Shown in pieces: positions 25,812 through 33,483 of a DNA stretch of 64,000 bases. The position numbers were made by a program, and so were the translations under genes. The notes beneath the pieces were generated by a model. That model was given only the letters and a program-made list of their open reading frames with translations, had not been told where the DNA came from and did not search any database. Source of the stretch: Foliimonas ilicis (GTDB taxonomy: Bacteria; Pseudomonadota; Alphaproteobacteria; Rhizobiales; Rhizobiaceae); contig NZ_JBDUUH010000003.1 of NCBI RefSeq assembly GCF_039939195.1, forward strand, positions 423,826 through 487,825. The letters are read 5' to 3'. Every line of letters starts with the position of its first letter. The stretch's first letter is position 1.

Positions 25812-27062
25812 TTAGAAGAAGGCACCTGTCGGCGGCGGCGTACCATTCAGATAGTGGTCGCCGAGAACCCGCTCTTTGTAAATGCGCGGATTGTGGGCAG
25901 CGATCACCTTCAGGTTGCGCCAGTGACGATCCAGCGCCTTTTCTGTCGATACAGCGCTTCCGCTGGCAACGTCGAGCAGAAGCCCGGCAAGATTAGCCGC
26001 CACCTCATCGGTTACAACTTTCGCCTCCGCCGCAGCGATACTCGCTGCGATAGAAAGGGCCTCGGCATCGCTTGTCTGCGCATTCGCCCAGGCAAGATCG
26101 AGCGCCGCAATAGCGCGGTCAACGACAGCGAGGATTGCCGCGCGATAGGCGGCGATCCTCCCGATCACGGCCTGGATCTCAGGTTCGTCGGCGGGGCGCT
26201 CGGCAAGAGCGTGGTAGAAATTGCGCCCGCGAGCCCGCACAAGATCCAGCGCGTCCTGCAGAATTCGCGTGACGATGCCGGAAATGACTGTCGTGAGATA
26301 AATCTGATGGAAGGTGTAACCATAGAGATAGGGTTCATTCGCGCCGGGCTGCGGCTGCTCGAAAAGATCCTTCGGACGAACCTCCACCTCATCGAAGATA
26401 GTCGTTCCCGAACCGGTCAGCTTTTGTCCGAACCCGTCCCAGTCATCATCCAGCTTCACACCCGGCGCGGCAGTCGAAACGAAGAACTGCATTACCTTGC
26501 CGGTGCGACCGTCTACCGCCGAGGCAAAAAGATGGTCGGCGTACAAATTGCCGGTGCTGTAAATCTTCTTGCCGGACACGCGATAAACACCGTCTGCTTC
26601 CGACCAGTTCAGGGTAGCGCCCGGAATTTGTCCGCGGCCACCAGCAGGCCCCTTACCCGCCTCGGAAAAGGCAACGCCGAACATCCGTCCTTGTCCGGCA
26701 AGGTCGAGGATATCACTCGAAAAAGAGTCCGTCGGTGTCTTGAGATGCTGTTCTACCGCAAAGAAATGATTGCGGAACACATGAGCAATGTTCGGATCTG
26801 CATATGCAAGATCGCGTGCAAGTGCGAACAGCTCAGGCAGCGTTATGCCGCGACCACCGCTTTCCGGCGCAATTCGTACGGCCCCGAAACCGCGGGCCTT
26901 CAGGGCAGCGGTTTCTTCGAAGATCGGTTGCCTGGCCACATCGCGGGCGGCAGCCCCATCCGCGAATTCGGCAAAAAGCGTGTCGAGACCCAGACGGCGG
27001 ACAACCGGGCTCCAATCCGGCCCTGTGACGGCGACAGCATCGAGAGGGGTAATCTGCAGCAT
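25812..27062 (-). CDS. SfnB-type acyl-CoA dehydrogenase-like sulfur acquisition oxidoreductase
   Basis: 416 aa of the acyl-CoA dehydrogenase fold, subgroup of SfnB/DszC flavin-dependent desulfurising enzymes: GGRGITLPELFALARDLAYADPNIAHVFRNHFFAVEQHL, then GVAFSEAGKGPAGGRGQIPGATLNWSEADGVYRVSGKKIYSTGNLYADHLFASAVD. These use FMNH2 and oxygen to oxidise sulfur or nitrogen compounds rather than acyl-CoAs. ATG 27062 has GAGAGAG upstream; a TTG at 27077 is less likely. It lies 11 bp after the LLM monooxygenase gene. The exact substrate is unknown. Confidence 0.85.
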   Translation of the reverse strand: MLQITPLDAVAVTGPDWSPVVRRLGLDTLFAEFADGAAARDVARQPIFEETAALKARGFGAVRIAPESGGRGITLPELFALARDLAYADPNIAHVFRNHFFAVEQHLKTPTDSFSSDILDLAGQGRMFGVAFSEAGKGPAGGRGQIPGATLNWSEADGVYRVSGKKIYSTGNLYADHLFASAVDGRTGKVMQFFVSTAAPGVKLDDDWDGFGQKLTGSGTTIFDEVEVRPKDLFEQPQPGANEPYLYGYTFHQIYLTTVISGIVTRILQDALDLVRARGRNFYHALAERPADEPEIQAVIGRIAAYRAAILAVVDRAIAALDLAWANAQTSDAEALSIAASIAAAEAKVVTDEVAANLAGLLLDVASGSAVSTEKALDRHWRNLKVIAAHNPRIYKERVLGDHYLNGTPPPTGAFF

Positions 27063-27073
27063 GGCTGTCTCTC

Positions 27074-28438
27074 TCAACCCCTGGATCCTGTACGCAACAG
27101 CGGTTCACTATCGCGGGGGTCTACGTATTGGTCGAGGCCCAGATGATGCCGAAGCGTTTGGCCGGAGTAATCGAGGCGGAAGCGGCCCGCCTTTTGAAGA
27201 AGCGGGATGACGTGATCGACAATGTCTTCGAGGCCACTTGTCTGGACGTCGATGTTGAGGTTGAACCCATCGGCTGCCCCAGTGTCCACCCAATGAAGAA
27301 TATCGCCGGCGATCCGCTCCGGCGTACCGACGATCATCCTGTGGCCCCCGATGATATTGCTGAGCGCAGCCTGCCGCACCGTCCACCCATACTGCGACGC
27401 TTCCGACAGTATCTGCTTGCGTGGCCAGCGCGACGCTATCGGCACCCGTGATTCAGCGGCTTCGATCCTGTCATATGGCAGTCCGGCATCGAGCGGCAGA
27501 TCATCTGGATCAAGCGCGAAATGTCGCGCAAGCTCTGCATGAAGGAAGTCGATATCAAGTCCAGCATCGAGTTCTGCCTTGCGCCTGTTGGCTTCTTCTT
27601 CGGTAGCGCCAACTACCGGGAAAAGTCCCGGCATAACCAGAAGCTGGTCCGCATCACGACCGTTTGCGCGGGCGAGTGCCTTTACATCGGCGTAAGACTT
27701 GCGGGCGGCTTCAATGATACGCTGGCCGGTGAAGAGTGCATCGGCATAACGCGCGCCAAAAGCTTTGCTGTCTTCCGACTGCCCGGCCTGAAAGATGACA
27801 GGACGTCCCTGAGGGCCGACAGGCGCGGAGAGCGCACCTTTTACACGGAAATGCTGACCGTCCACATCGATCGGACGCACTGCTGTTTCATCGACATAGA
27901 TGTTCCTGTCATGATCGGCCACGATCGCAGAGGCTGGGAGCGAATCCCATAAACCAGTGACGATATCGGCGAATTCGGCCGCACGCCGGTAGCGCTCTTC
28001 CTGATTGAAGCCATTCTGTAAGCCATAGGCGGCGAGCGCCACGGGCGTCTGGCTGGTAATGATGTTCCAGGCCGCACGCCCTTTGCTGATATGGTCGAGC
28101 GAGGCGATCTGGCGTGCCACGACGTAGGGGTGACCAAAAATCGTCGAGGTGGTCGCCACGAGACCGATATGGCTAGTCACCTGGCTTAGCGCCGACAGGA
28201 GAGCAATCGGGTCGAGCGCCCGCCACGGGCGATGCAGCGCTTCCTCCACCAATCCCCCCGGTCCATCGGCCAGAAAGAGAGCATCGATCTTGCCGCGTTC
28301 GGCTACTTTGGCGATGCGCACGAAAGCGTCGATGTCGGTCGATAGACCGGCAGCGTCAGGAAGGGTTTTCCAGGCGGCGTCGTGGCGTCCCGACGCGAGA
28401 ACGTTCACACCGAGACGAACGGGTTTGGCAGCAGACAT
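27074..28438 (-). CDS. LLM-class flavin-dependent monooxygenase (NtaA/SnaA/DszA family)
   Basis: 454 aa with the class signature: LGVNVLASGRHDAAWKTLPDAAGLSTDIDAFVRIAKVAERGKIDALFLADG, HPYVVARQIASLDHISKGRAAWNIITS and FQAGQSEDSKAFGARYADALFTGQ. Members oxidise thiophene sulfones, nitrilotriacetate or long-chain compounds with FMNH2 supplied by a separate reductase. No flavin reductase gene is in this operon, so one must act in trans. The position between an Ssu-like importer and an SfnB-like enzyme points to sulfur release from an organosulfur compound. ATG 28438 chosen. Confidence 0.88.
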   Translation of the reverse strand: MSAAKPVRLGVNVLASGRHDAAWKTLPDAAGLSTDIDAFVRIAKVAERGKIDALFLADGPGGLVEEALHRPWRALDPIALLSALSQVTSHIGLVATTSTIFGHPYVVARQIASLDHISKGRAAWNIITSQTPVALAAYGLQNGFNQEERYRRAAEFADIVTGLWDSLPASAIVADHDRNIYVDETAVRPIDVDGQHFRVKGALSAPVGPQGRPVIFQAGQSEDSKAFGARYADALFTGQRIIEAARKSYADVKALARANGRDADQLLVMPGLFPVVGATEEEANRRKAELDAGLDIDFLHAELARHFALDPDDLPLDAGLPYDRIEAAESRVPIASRWPRKQILSEASQYGWTVRQAALSNIIGGHRMIVGTPERIAGDILHWVDTGAADGFNLNIDVQTSGLEDIVDHVIPLLQKAGRFRLDYSGQTLRHHLGLDQYVDPRDSEPLLRTGSRG

Positions 28439-28503
28439 TGCGTAAACTCCGGATAACCTCAAGAAGGAGAGAAGCGGACGCCCATAGGCGTCCGTTCTCA
28501 GGA

Positions 28504-29511
28504 TCAGACTCGTACGATGTGGTCTGCGACGGTGACGCGCTGTGGCAGAATCGAGCGCTCCGCAAGCCAGTCCGCCGCTTTCTGGAAGTCCGTAAGGAAT
28601 GCAGCATCATCTGCTTCGTAGAACTTGTTTTTACGGCCGTAGCCAACGAGATGATCCCGAACAGGATCGCTATACTGCCCCTCGCGTTGCGCGATGGTCT
28701 CCGATTCGAGAGAGTTTTCGTCGATCCATTGGCCTTCCTGATGGTAGGCATCGATGACGGCGCGCACCAGGGCAGAGTTATCTGTCGCAAAACCGCGAAG
28801 CGTCACCAGCGACGAATAGTCGATCAGGAAATCGAGATCCGTGCCCTCGAAAAAGATGTCTTTTGCATCATACTGCTCGCGAGCAATATCGACAGCAGGT
28901 GTCCACATCGACCAAGCATCGACCCGGCCCTGCCCGAAAGCCGGAGAAGCATCCGGCGGATTCAGATAGACAAACTCCACGGCCTCGCGCTTGACACCGT
29001 TCTTTTCCAGCGCGGCGACCAAGAGAAACTCGCCAAGGCCCGAACGGTTGACCGCAACCCGCTTGCCGACGAGATCAGCCACCGAGTCGATGCCGGAATC
29101 CTTCTTCACGATGATGGCCGTGCTGCGCGGGCTATAGACATTGAAATTGGTGAAGACGAGCGACGAGCCGGCAATAATCCCGGCGAGTGCCGGAGTGGTG
29201 CTGCCCCAGAAGCCAAAATCCGCGCTGCCGCCGACAACCGCCTGCAAAGAGGGTGCGTGATTGGGGAATGGCCCAACCCATTCGACCTTGATGTCCTGGG
29301 TCGCGAGAGCTTTCTCGAATTCGCCTCGTTCGCGGGCGATCAGCGGCAGTCCGCCACGACCCCATCCAAGACGAACCGTATCGGTATTACGTGTGCCCTG
29401 GGCAAGAGCGCTACCCGGCCGGGAATTTGCCATGACAGCTCCACCAAGCGCGATCGCGGCACCCTGGATCAGTTTACGCCGGTTAAGCCGGAACGGGGAT
29501 GGGATGGTCAT
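28504..29511 (-). CDS. SsuA/TauA-like ABC transporter substrate-binding protein
   Basis: 335 aa. NRRKLIQGAAIALGGAVMA is an N-terminal export signal resembling Tat leaders but with RR only. The mature protein has the NMT1/SsuA fold: VRLGWGRGGLPLIARERGEFEKAL, VGGSADFGFWGSTTPALAGIIAGSSL and VAVNRSGLGEFLLVAALEKNGV. It would bind aliphatic sulfonates or related compounds for the adjacent permease and ATPase. Gene order permease-ATPase-binding protein-enzymes is like ssu islands. Substrate by context. Confidence 0.87.
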   Translation of the reverse strand: MTIPSPFRLNRRKLIQGAAIALGGAVMANSRPGSALAQGTRNTDTVRLGWGRGGLPLIARERGEFEKALATQDIKVEWVGPFPNHAPSLQAVVGGSADFGFWGSTTPALAGIIAGSSLVFTNFNVYSPRSTAIIVKKDSGIDSVADLVGKRVAVNRSGLGEFLLVAALEKNGVKREAVEFVYLNPPDASPAFGQGRVDAWSMWTPAVDIAREQYDAKDIFFEGTDLDFLIDYSSLVTLRGFATDNSALVRAVIDAYHQEGQWIDENSLESETIAQREGQYSDPVRDHLVGYGRKNKFYEADDAAFLTDFQKAADWLAERSILPQRVTVADHIVRV

Positions 29512-29591
29512 TTTTCGTCTCCAGTCTCTCTAGTTTCGGATCGACTGCGTGCAAAATCTGCAAGCGGTCTGGATAGGGAATGGGCTTTGAG

Positions 29592-30299
29592 TCAGGCGGC
29601 GCGGTTCTGGGCCGCCACACCAAGCTCGCCCAATAGTTTCTTGCGCAGGGCCGGCGAGCTGTTTCTGCTCTTCTGTTTCACGTCGTAGGACGCAGCGATC
29701 GTGCCATCCCGCATGATGAGGATGCGGTCGGATATGGCTATCGCCTCGTCAACGTCATGGGTGACAAGCAGCACGCCAGGCCGATGAAGGCCGACAAGCT
29801 CCTTGACCAGCTCATGCATCTTAATTCTGGTCAGTGCATCGAGCGCAGCAAAGGGCTCGTCCAGAAGCAGAAGCTTGGGTTCGCGAACCAATGCCCTGGC
29901 GAGAGCGACCCGCTGCGCCTGCCCGCCGGAAAGATTGCGCGGCCAATCATTCTCGCGACCGCCAAGGCCAACTTCCTGAAGGGCGGCGCGTGCACGCGCC
30001 AAGCCTTCCTGGGTTTCCATACCGAGGGCAACATTGCGCCAAAGCGGCGCCCAGGGCAGCAGTCGATGCTCCTGAAAGACCACCGCAGGCTGCGCCGGAC
30101 CGTCGATCCGACCGGCGTCGACAGTATCGAGACCTGCCAGGGCGCGAAGAAGGGTGGTCTTGCCGCAGCCGCTTTCGCCCAGCATTGCGACGAATTCTCC
30201 AATCTCGATCCGCAGATCGAGATTCTCGATCACCACCCGCTCGCCATATTGGCGACGAAGCCCGTGAACTGTGACGGCGGCAGCGCGATTGGTACTCAT
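29592..30299 (-). CDS. SsuB-like ABC transporter ATP-binding protein
   Basis: 235 aa ATPase of the nitrate/sulfonate/taurine family. Walker A GESGCGKTT (41-49), the signature LSGGQAQR, Walker B LLLLDEPFAALDALTR and the switch His in VTHDVDEA are intact. The Q-loop is short (QEHRLLPW), typical of SsuB/TauB. It overlaps the permease stop by 4 bp (ATGA). It energises import of the organosulfur substrate held by the SsuA-like protein encoded 80 bp downstream. Confidence 0.9.
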   Translation of the reverse strand: MSTNRAAAVTVHGLRRQYGERVVIENLDLRIEIGEFVAMLGESGCGKTTLLRALAGLDTVDAGRIDGPAQPAVVFQEHRLLPWAPLWRNVALGMETQEGLARARAALQEVGLGGRENDWPRNLSGGQAQRVALARALVREPKLLLLDEPFAALDALTRIKMHELVKELVGLHRPGVLLVTHDVDEAIAISDRILIMRDGTIAASYDVKQKSRNSSPALRKKLLGELGVAAQNRAA

Positions 30300-31153
30300 C
30301 GACGCGCTCCCTTTGCATAGTTCGGATGCCAGGAGAGCAGCCTGCGCTCCAATGCACGCGCAAGGCTGTCCGCCACAACACCAATCGCCGCGTAGATCAG
30401 AATGGTCAGCACGATGACGTTGGTCTGAAGAAACTCTCGTGCATCCATAGCCAGAAAGCCGATGCCCTTCGTGGTCGCGATGGTTTCGGCAACGACGAGC
30501 GCGAGCCAGGCCACCGCCAGCGCATAACGAACTCCGGTGAGAATTGATGGCATCGCGCCTGGCAAGATGATCTTTGTAATCCGCTCGCGGACACCCAAAC
30601 CTGTCACTTTGGCAAGCTCCAGCAGCTTGGGATCCACCTGACGTATCCCAAGTACCGTATTGATATAAATCGGGAACATGACGCCGAGCGCTACCAGGAA
30701 AATCTTGCCTGCCTCATCAACGCCGAACCAGATGATCACGAGTGGCAAAAGCGCAAGAAAGGGGATCGCCCGGATCATCTGAATCGATCGATCAAGCACG
30801 GCTTCTGAAAGCCGCGAGAAGCCGACCAGAATACCGAGGCCAAAGCCGATGCTGCCACCGATCACGAAGCCGACGATGGCGCGCAGCAGGCTGTAACCCA
30901 TATGTTCAAAGAGCGTACCATTGGCGATCAGCTTGGAGGCCGTTGCCAAGACAGTGCTCGGAGCCGGCATGATCTGCGGATTGATATAGCCGGCGCGCGA
31001 AAGCACCTCCCACACGAAGACCAATAGCGCGGGAGCCAGCCACGATATGGCGAGTAACTCCCAGTCCGACAGGGAGCCATTGCGGCCCCTTCCAGATCGC
31101 TTTTCCGATCTGGTTTTTGAGGAACCAACGTGTTCTAAAAGTTCAATTGTCAT
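30296..31153 (-). CDS. SsuC-like ABC transporter permease
   Basis: 285 aa with about six membrane helices and the EAA loop (KVTGLGVRERITKIILPGAMPSILTGVRYALAVAW), as in SsuC/TauC. The N-terminus is charged and cytoplasmic (GSSKTRSEKRSGRGRNGSL). ATG 31153 is used, since the longer frame adds an unlikely basic extension. It is the first gene of a six-gene reverse-strand operon that ends at the rhodanese. The 327 bp upstream holds no gene and must contain the promoter. Confidence 0.88.
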   Translation of the reverse strand: MTIELLEHVGSSKTRSEKRSGRGRNGSLSDWELLAISWLAPALLVFVWEVLSRAGYINPQIMPAPSTVLATASKLIANGTLFEHMGYSLLRAIVGFVIGGSIGFGLGILVGFSRLSEAVLDRSIQMIRAIPFLALLPLVIIWFGVDEAGKIFLVALGVMFPIYINTVLGIRQVDPKLLELAKVTGLGVRERITKIILPGAMPSILTGVRYALAVAWLALVVAETIATTKGIGFLAMDAREFLQTNVIVLTILIYAAIGVVADSLARALERRLLSWHPNYAKGARR

Positions 31154-31480
31154 GCCTGCTATCTCTAATCGCGGCGGAAATTCCCGTCGGGGCGGTCGCC
31201 TGCCTTCCGACTGACGCCAGCCTGATATTCGATAGACTTTATAGACAAACTGATCTTTGTTCCGCCGCAAGCTGTTTTCAATTTCGCGAAGGAAAGGGAA
31301 GAAACTTGCGCTGAACCCAATGATCCGGGTACCTAAATCCAGCAGCGCCGCAGATGCGGTATCGTAGGAGTGATCATCCTACAGCCTCGATGCTGCCGTC
31401 CTGCCAATCCATTCGACCCAAACAGAAGAGCCGCATGCACATCATGGAAAGTTCATCGTTGTTGACGGCGTGGACGCTTG
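31154..31480. other. 327-bp gene-free divergent region
   Basis: This interval separates the sulfur operon (left) from the DUF930 gene (right). It must contain promoters for both directions. I see a short repeat TAGAC-TTTA-TAGAC around 31230 but no convincing operator, RNA element or small gene. Confidence 0.4.
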
Positions 31481-32392
31481 ATGTCGCCACCAATTCATTC
31501 CACATCAGTTACCATGAGGGATGATATACGGGATCAGCATTGGATTTTCGGGTGGGCGCTACCAGCATCCCTGACCGCGCATTTGTTGATTGCGGCACTT
31601 CTGATATTCGGACTGCCGGTCCCATTTTCGCAGTCGCAGGAGGAACAGACGGTAACAGTTGATCTGGTGCCGCCGCCAAAACCACCGGAGGAGGCCAAAG
31701 TCGAACCTCCGCCACCTGCGAAAGATGCCAAGCCTGAGGAGCCGCAGGAAGCAAGTCCCGAGAAGCCCTCATCAACAGCCCAGCGCGACCCCTTACCCGC
31801 TCTGAGGCCGGTCGTCCAATTCGGCGAGAAGGACACCGGTCCCAGGGAATCTACAGATGGCAACAGTGCCGAGGACGGTTCACCTACGGCAAAGCATGAT
31901 CCGGATAATCAGGACCTTGCGGAACCGCTAGCCGCGACGGCGCTCAATCCAACGAGCCAAACTTTACAGTCCGAAGCTCCAATTCCGACGCGCAGGCCAG
32001 CAGACGCAGCCGGGGTGCAACACGCCGTAAAGCTTGAGAAAGCAAAAACCTTATTCTCACGTGCCGTGACCGACAACCCGACAGCCGTAACAGCTATGCG
32101 GAACATCCCGCGCGATCAGCGCGCCAGCCAACTCTGCCTAACGGAACTGCGGCAGCAGTTGCTTAACGCGTCACCGCCTTATTTTCCGGAGCTTTTGCCG
32201 TCCGATCGACCGAAGGACGGCACTATTATTGAAATCCCCCAGGTGGCATTTCGAGCGAGCGGGCTATGGTACAATCTGAGTTATCGTTGTGAGATCGACG
32301 CCGACGCATTGAAGGTATTGTCTTTCGCATTCCATGTCGGAGGGCAGATTCCACGTAGCGACTGGAAGCGACGCGGGCTGCCCTCGCAATAG
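31481..32392 (+). CDS. TonB-like protein with DUF930 C-terminal domain
   Basis: About 303 aa. A short cytoplasmic N-terminus and one membrane helix (FGWALPASLTAHLLIAALLIFGLPV) are followed by a Pro/Glu/Lys stretch (PPPKPPEEAKVEPPPPAKDAKPEEPQ), exactly the build of TonB. The C-terminus is DUF930 (CLTELRQQLLNASPPYFPELLPS, AFRASGLWYNLSYRCEIDADALKVLSFAFHVG) instead of a TonB domain. It adjoins an iron-uptake locus, but no exbB/exbD genes are present. The start is uncertain (TTG 31478, ATG 31481 or ATG 31514). Function is not known. Confidence 0.78.
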   Translation: MSPPIHSTSVTMRDDIRDQHWIFGWALPASLTAHLLIAALLIFGLPVPFSQSQEEQTVTVDLVPPPKPPEEAKVEPPPPAKDAKPEEPQEASPEKPSSTAQRDPLPALRPVVQFGEKDTGPRESTDGNSAEDGSPTAKHDPDNQDLAEPLAATALNPTSQTLQSEAPIPTRRPADAAGVQHAVKLEKAKTLFSRAVTDNPTAVTAMRNIPRDQRASQLCLTELRQQLLNASPPYFPELLPSDRPKDGTIIEIPQVAFRASGLWYNLSYRCEIDADALKVLSFAFHVGGQIPRSDWKRRGLPSQ

Positions 32393-32423
32393 GGATAACA
32401 AAATTACTTTGTTATCATAAGCA

Positions 32424-32446
32424 AACATGATAATTATTATCATGTT
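32424..32446. promoter_or_regulatory. Perfect Fur-type box (TGATAAT-T-ATTATCA within a 23-bp palindrome)
   Basis: The core 32428-32442 matches the classical 7-1-7 Fur inverted repeat exactly, and the symmetry extends four more bases each side. An overlapping upstream copy of the half-site, TTATCAT, occurs at 32412-32418. It lies between the DUF930 gene and the AraC-type regulator of the iron locus, so the AraC gene is probably repressed by iron. Whether Fur, Mur or another regulator binds is inferred. Confidence 0.75.
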
Positions 32447-32565
32447 AATGGGGATAGATCGGCCAATATAGAAGGGCGCAGTCTCCTCCCCGAACGCCAG
32501 CGGAGAAGTTGGCTACCCTTCACCTCAACCGCGGACGGCTAACGACATTGAGTTATCGGCATTCG

Positions 32566-33441
32566 ATGACATGCTACACAGAGGGCATTCGGACGATAGC
32601 GCCGGTCAAATGGCGCGGTCTTGATGGCCTGATGAGCGTTTACTGGGATGCGGAGGGGCAATCCGGCGCCAAGGGTTACTATTTGTCACCCGATCCGCGC
32701 ATTGTCTTCTTCTTCAACGACGTATCTTCCCAGATCCGCATGACCAATCGTGACGGAGGGCTGGAACAGCATTACCGCCCCATGACGCGCGCGATATATG
32801 TGCCTGCCGGGGTGCCGTTGTGGACCAATTTCACGTCCATGCATCGCTTCTCGCATCTGGATTTGCATATTCACAAGGACCGGCTGCTGAGATTTCTCTC
32901 GCCTTCGGTCGGAACATCAGTTGCGCTGGCCGCATTGCGGCGTCCGGTGGAAATCCAGGACGTCGGGACACTCGGAATTCTCGCAAATTTGCTTGTTGGA
33001 GAAGTCTCTAATCCGTCAAAACATGCCGTTTACGCCGAAAGTCTTGTGGGCAGTATCATAACCGGCCTTCTCGACATTCCCGAAGAAGGGCACGAACAAG
33101 CCAATGGCAGGCTTACTCAGGCCCAAATGAACAAACTCATCTCACGCGTCAATGCGCGCAGCGACCGCCGCCTGACCGTTGCCGAGATGGCCGAAACGGT
33201 TGGCCTGTCCGAAAGCTGGTTTGCCAATGTCTTCAAACAGACCACGGGCAAGACACCGCTGCAATGGCAGCTTGGAACACGCATCGACCTTGCGAAAAAG
33301 CTTTTGATGGAAAGCGATCTGACGCTGGTGGACGTAGCAGCCCAACTCGGATTTTCCGATCAGGCTCATTTGACGAAAGCATTCCGGCAGATTGCCGGTG
33401 AAACACCCGCCGCCTGGCGTCGCCTTCGCCAATTGCGCTAG
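32566..33441 (+). CDS. AraC-family transcriptional regulator of iron locus 1
   Basis: 291 aa from ATG 32566; a TTG at 32509 close to GGAGAAG would give 310 aa and cannot be excluded. The N-terminal half is a cupin-like sensing domain. The C-terminal half has two HTH motifs (LTVAEMAETVGLSESWFANVFKQTTGKTPLQWQLGTRIDLAKKLL and TLVDVAAQLGFSDQAHLTKAFRQIAGETPAAWRRLR). It has a Fur-type box upstream and converges on a siderophore receptor gene. AraC regulators in this setting usually bind the ferric siderophore and activate the receptor. Confidence 0.87.
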   Translation: MTCYTEGIRTIAPVKWRGLDGLMSVYWDAEGQSGAKGYYLSPDPRIVFFFNDVSSQIRMTNRDGGLEQHYRPMTRAIYVPAGVPLWTNFTSMHRFSHLDLHIHKDRLLRFLSPSVGTSVALAALRRPVEIQDVGTLGILANLLVGEVSNPSKHAVYAESLVGSIITGLLDIPEEGHEQANGRLTQAQMNKLISRVNARSDRRLTVAEMAETVGLSESWFANVFKQTTGKTPLQWQLGTRIDLAKKLLMESDLTLVDVAAQLGFSDQAHLTKAFRQIAGETPAAWRRLRQLR

Positions 33442-33444
33442 AAT

Positions 33445-33483
33445 TGTCCCACTCGCAAAGGATACGGGTGGGACAGTTTTCTT
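33445..33483 (+). terminator. Rho-independent terminator after the AraC gene
   Basis: An 11-bp stem (TGTCCCACTCG with CGGGTGGGACA, one G-U pair) around a 9-base loop is followed by GTTTTCTT, starting 3 bp after the AraC stop. The T-run favours the forward strand, and the reverse-strand receptor gene ends inside the element. Confidence 0.8.

Noticed and set aside
25794..27146. 450-codon forward open frame
   Set aside because: It is antisense to the SfnB-like gene, which has clear family motifs; the forward translation is Arg/Ser-rich and shows no domain.
28438..29688. 416-codon forward open frame
   Set aside because: Antisense of the SsuA-like binding protein; no recognisable domain or ribosome site.
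32424..32446. Possible intrinsic terminator for the DUF930 gene
   Set aside because: The palindrome is AT-rich and loop-free, and fits a Fur operator better than an RNA stem-loop.
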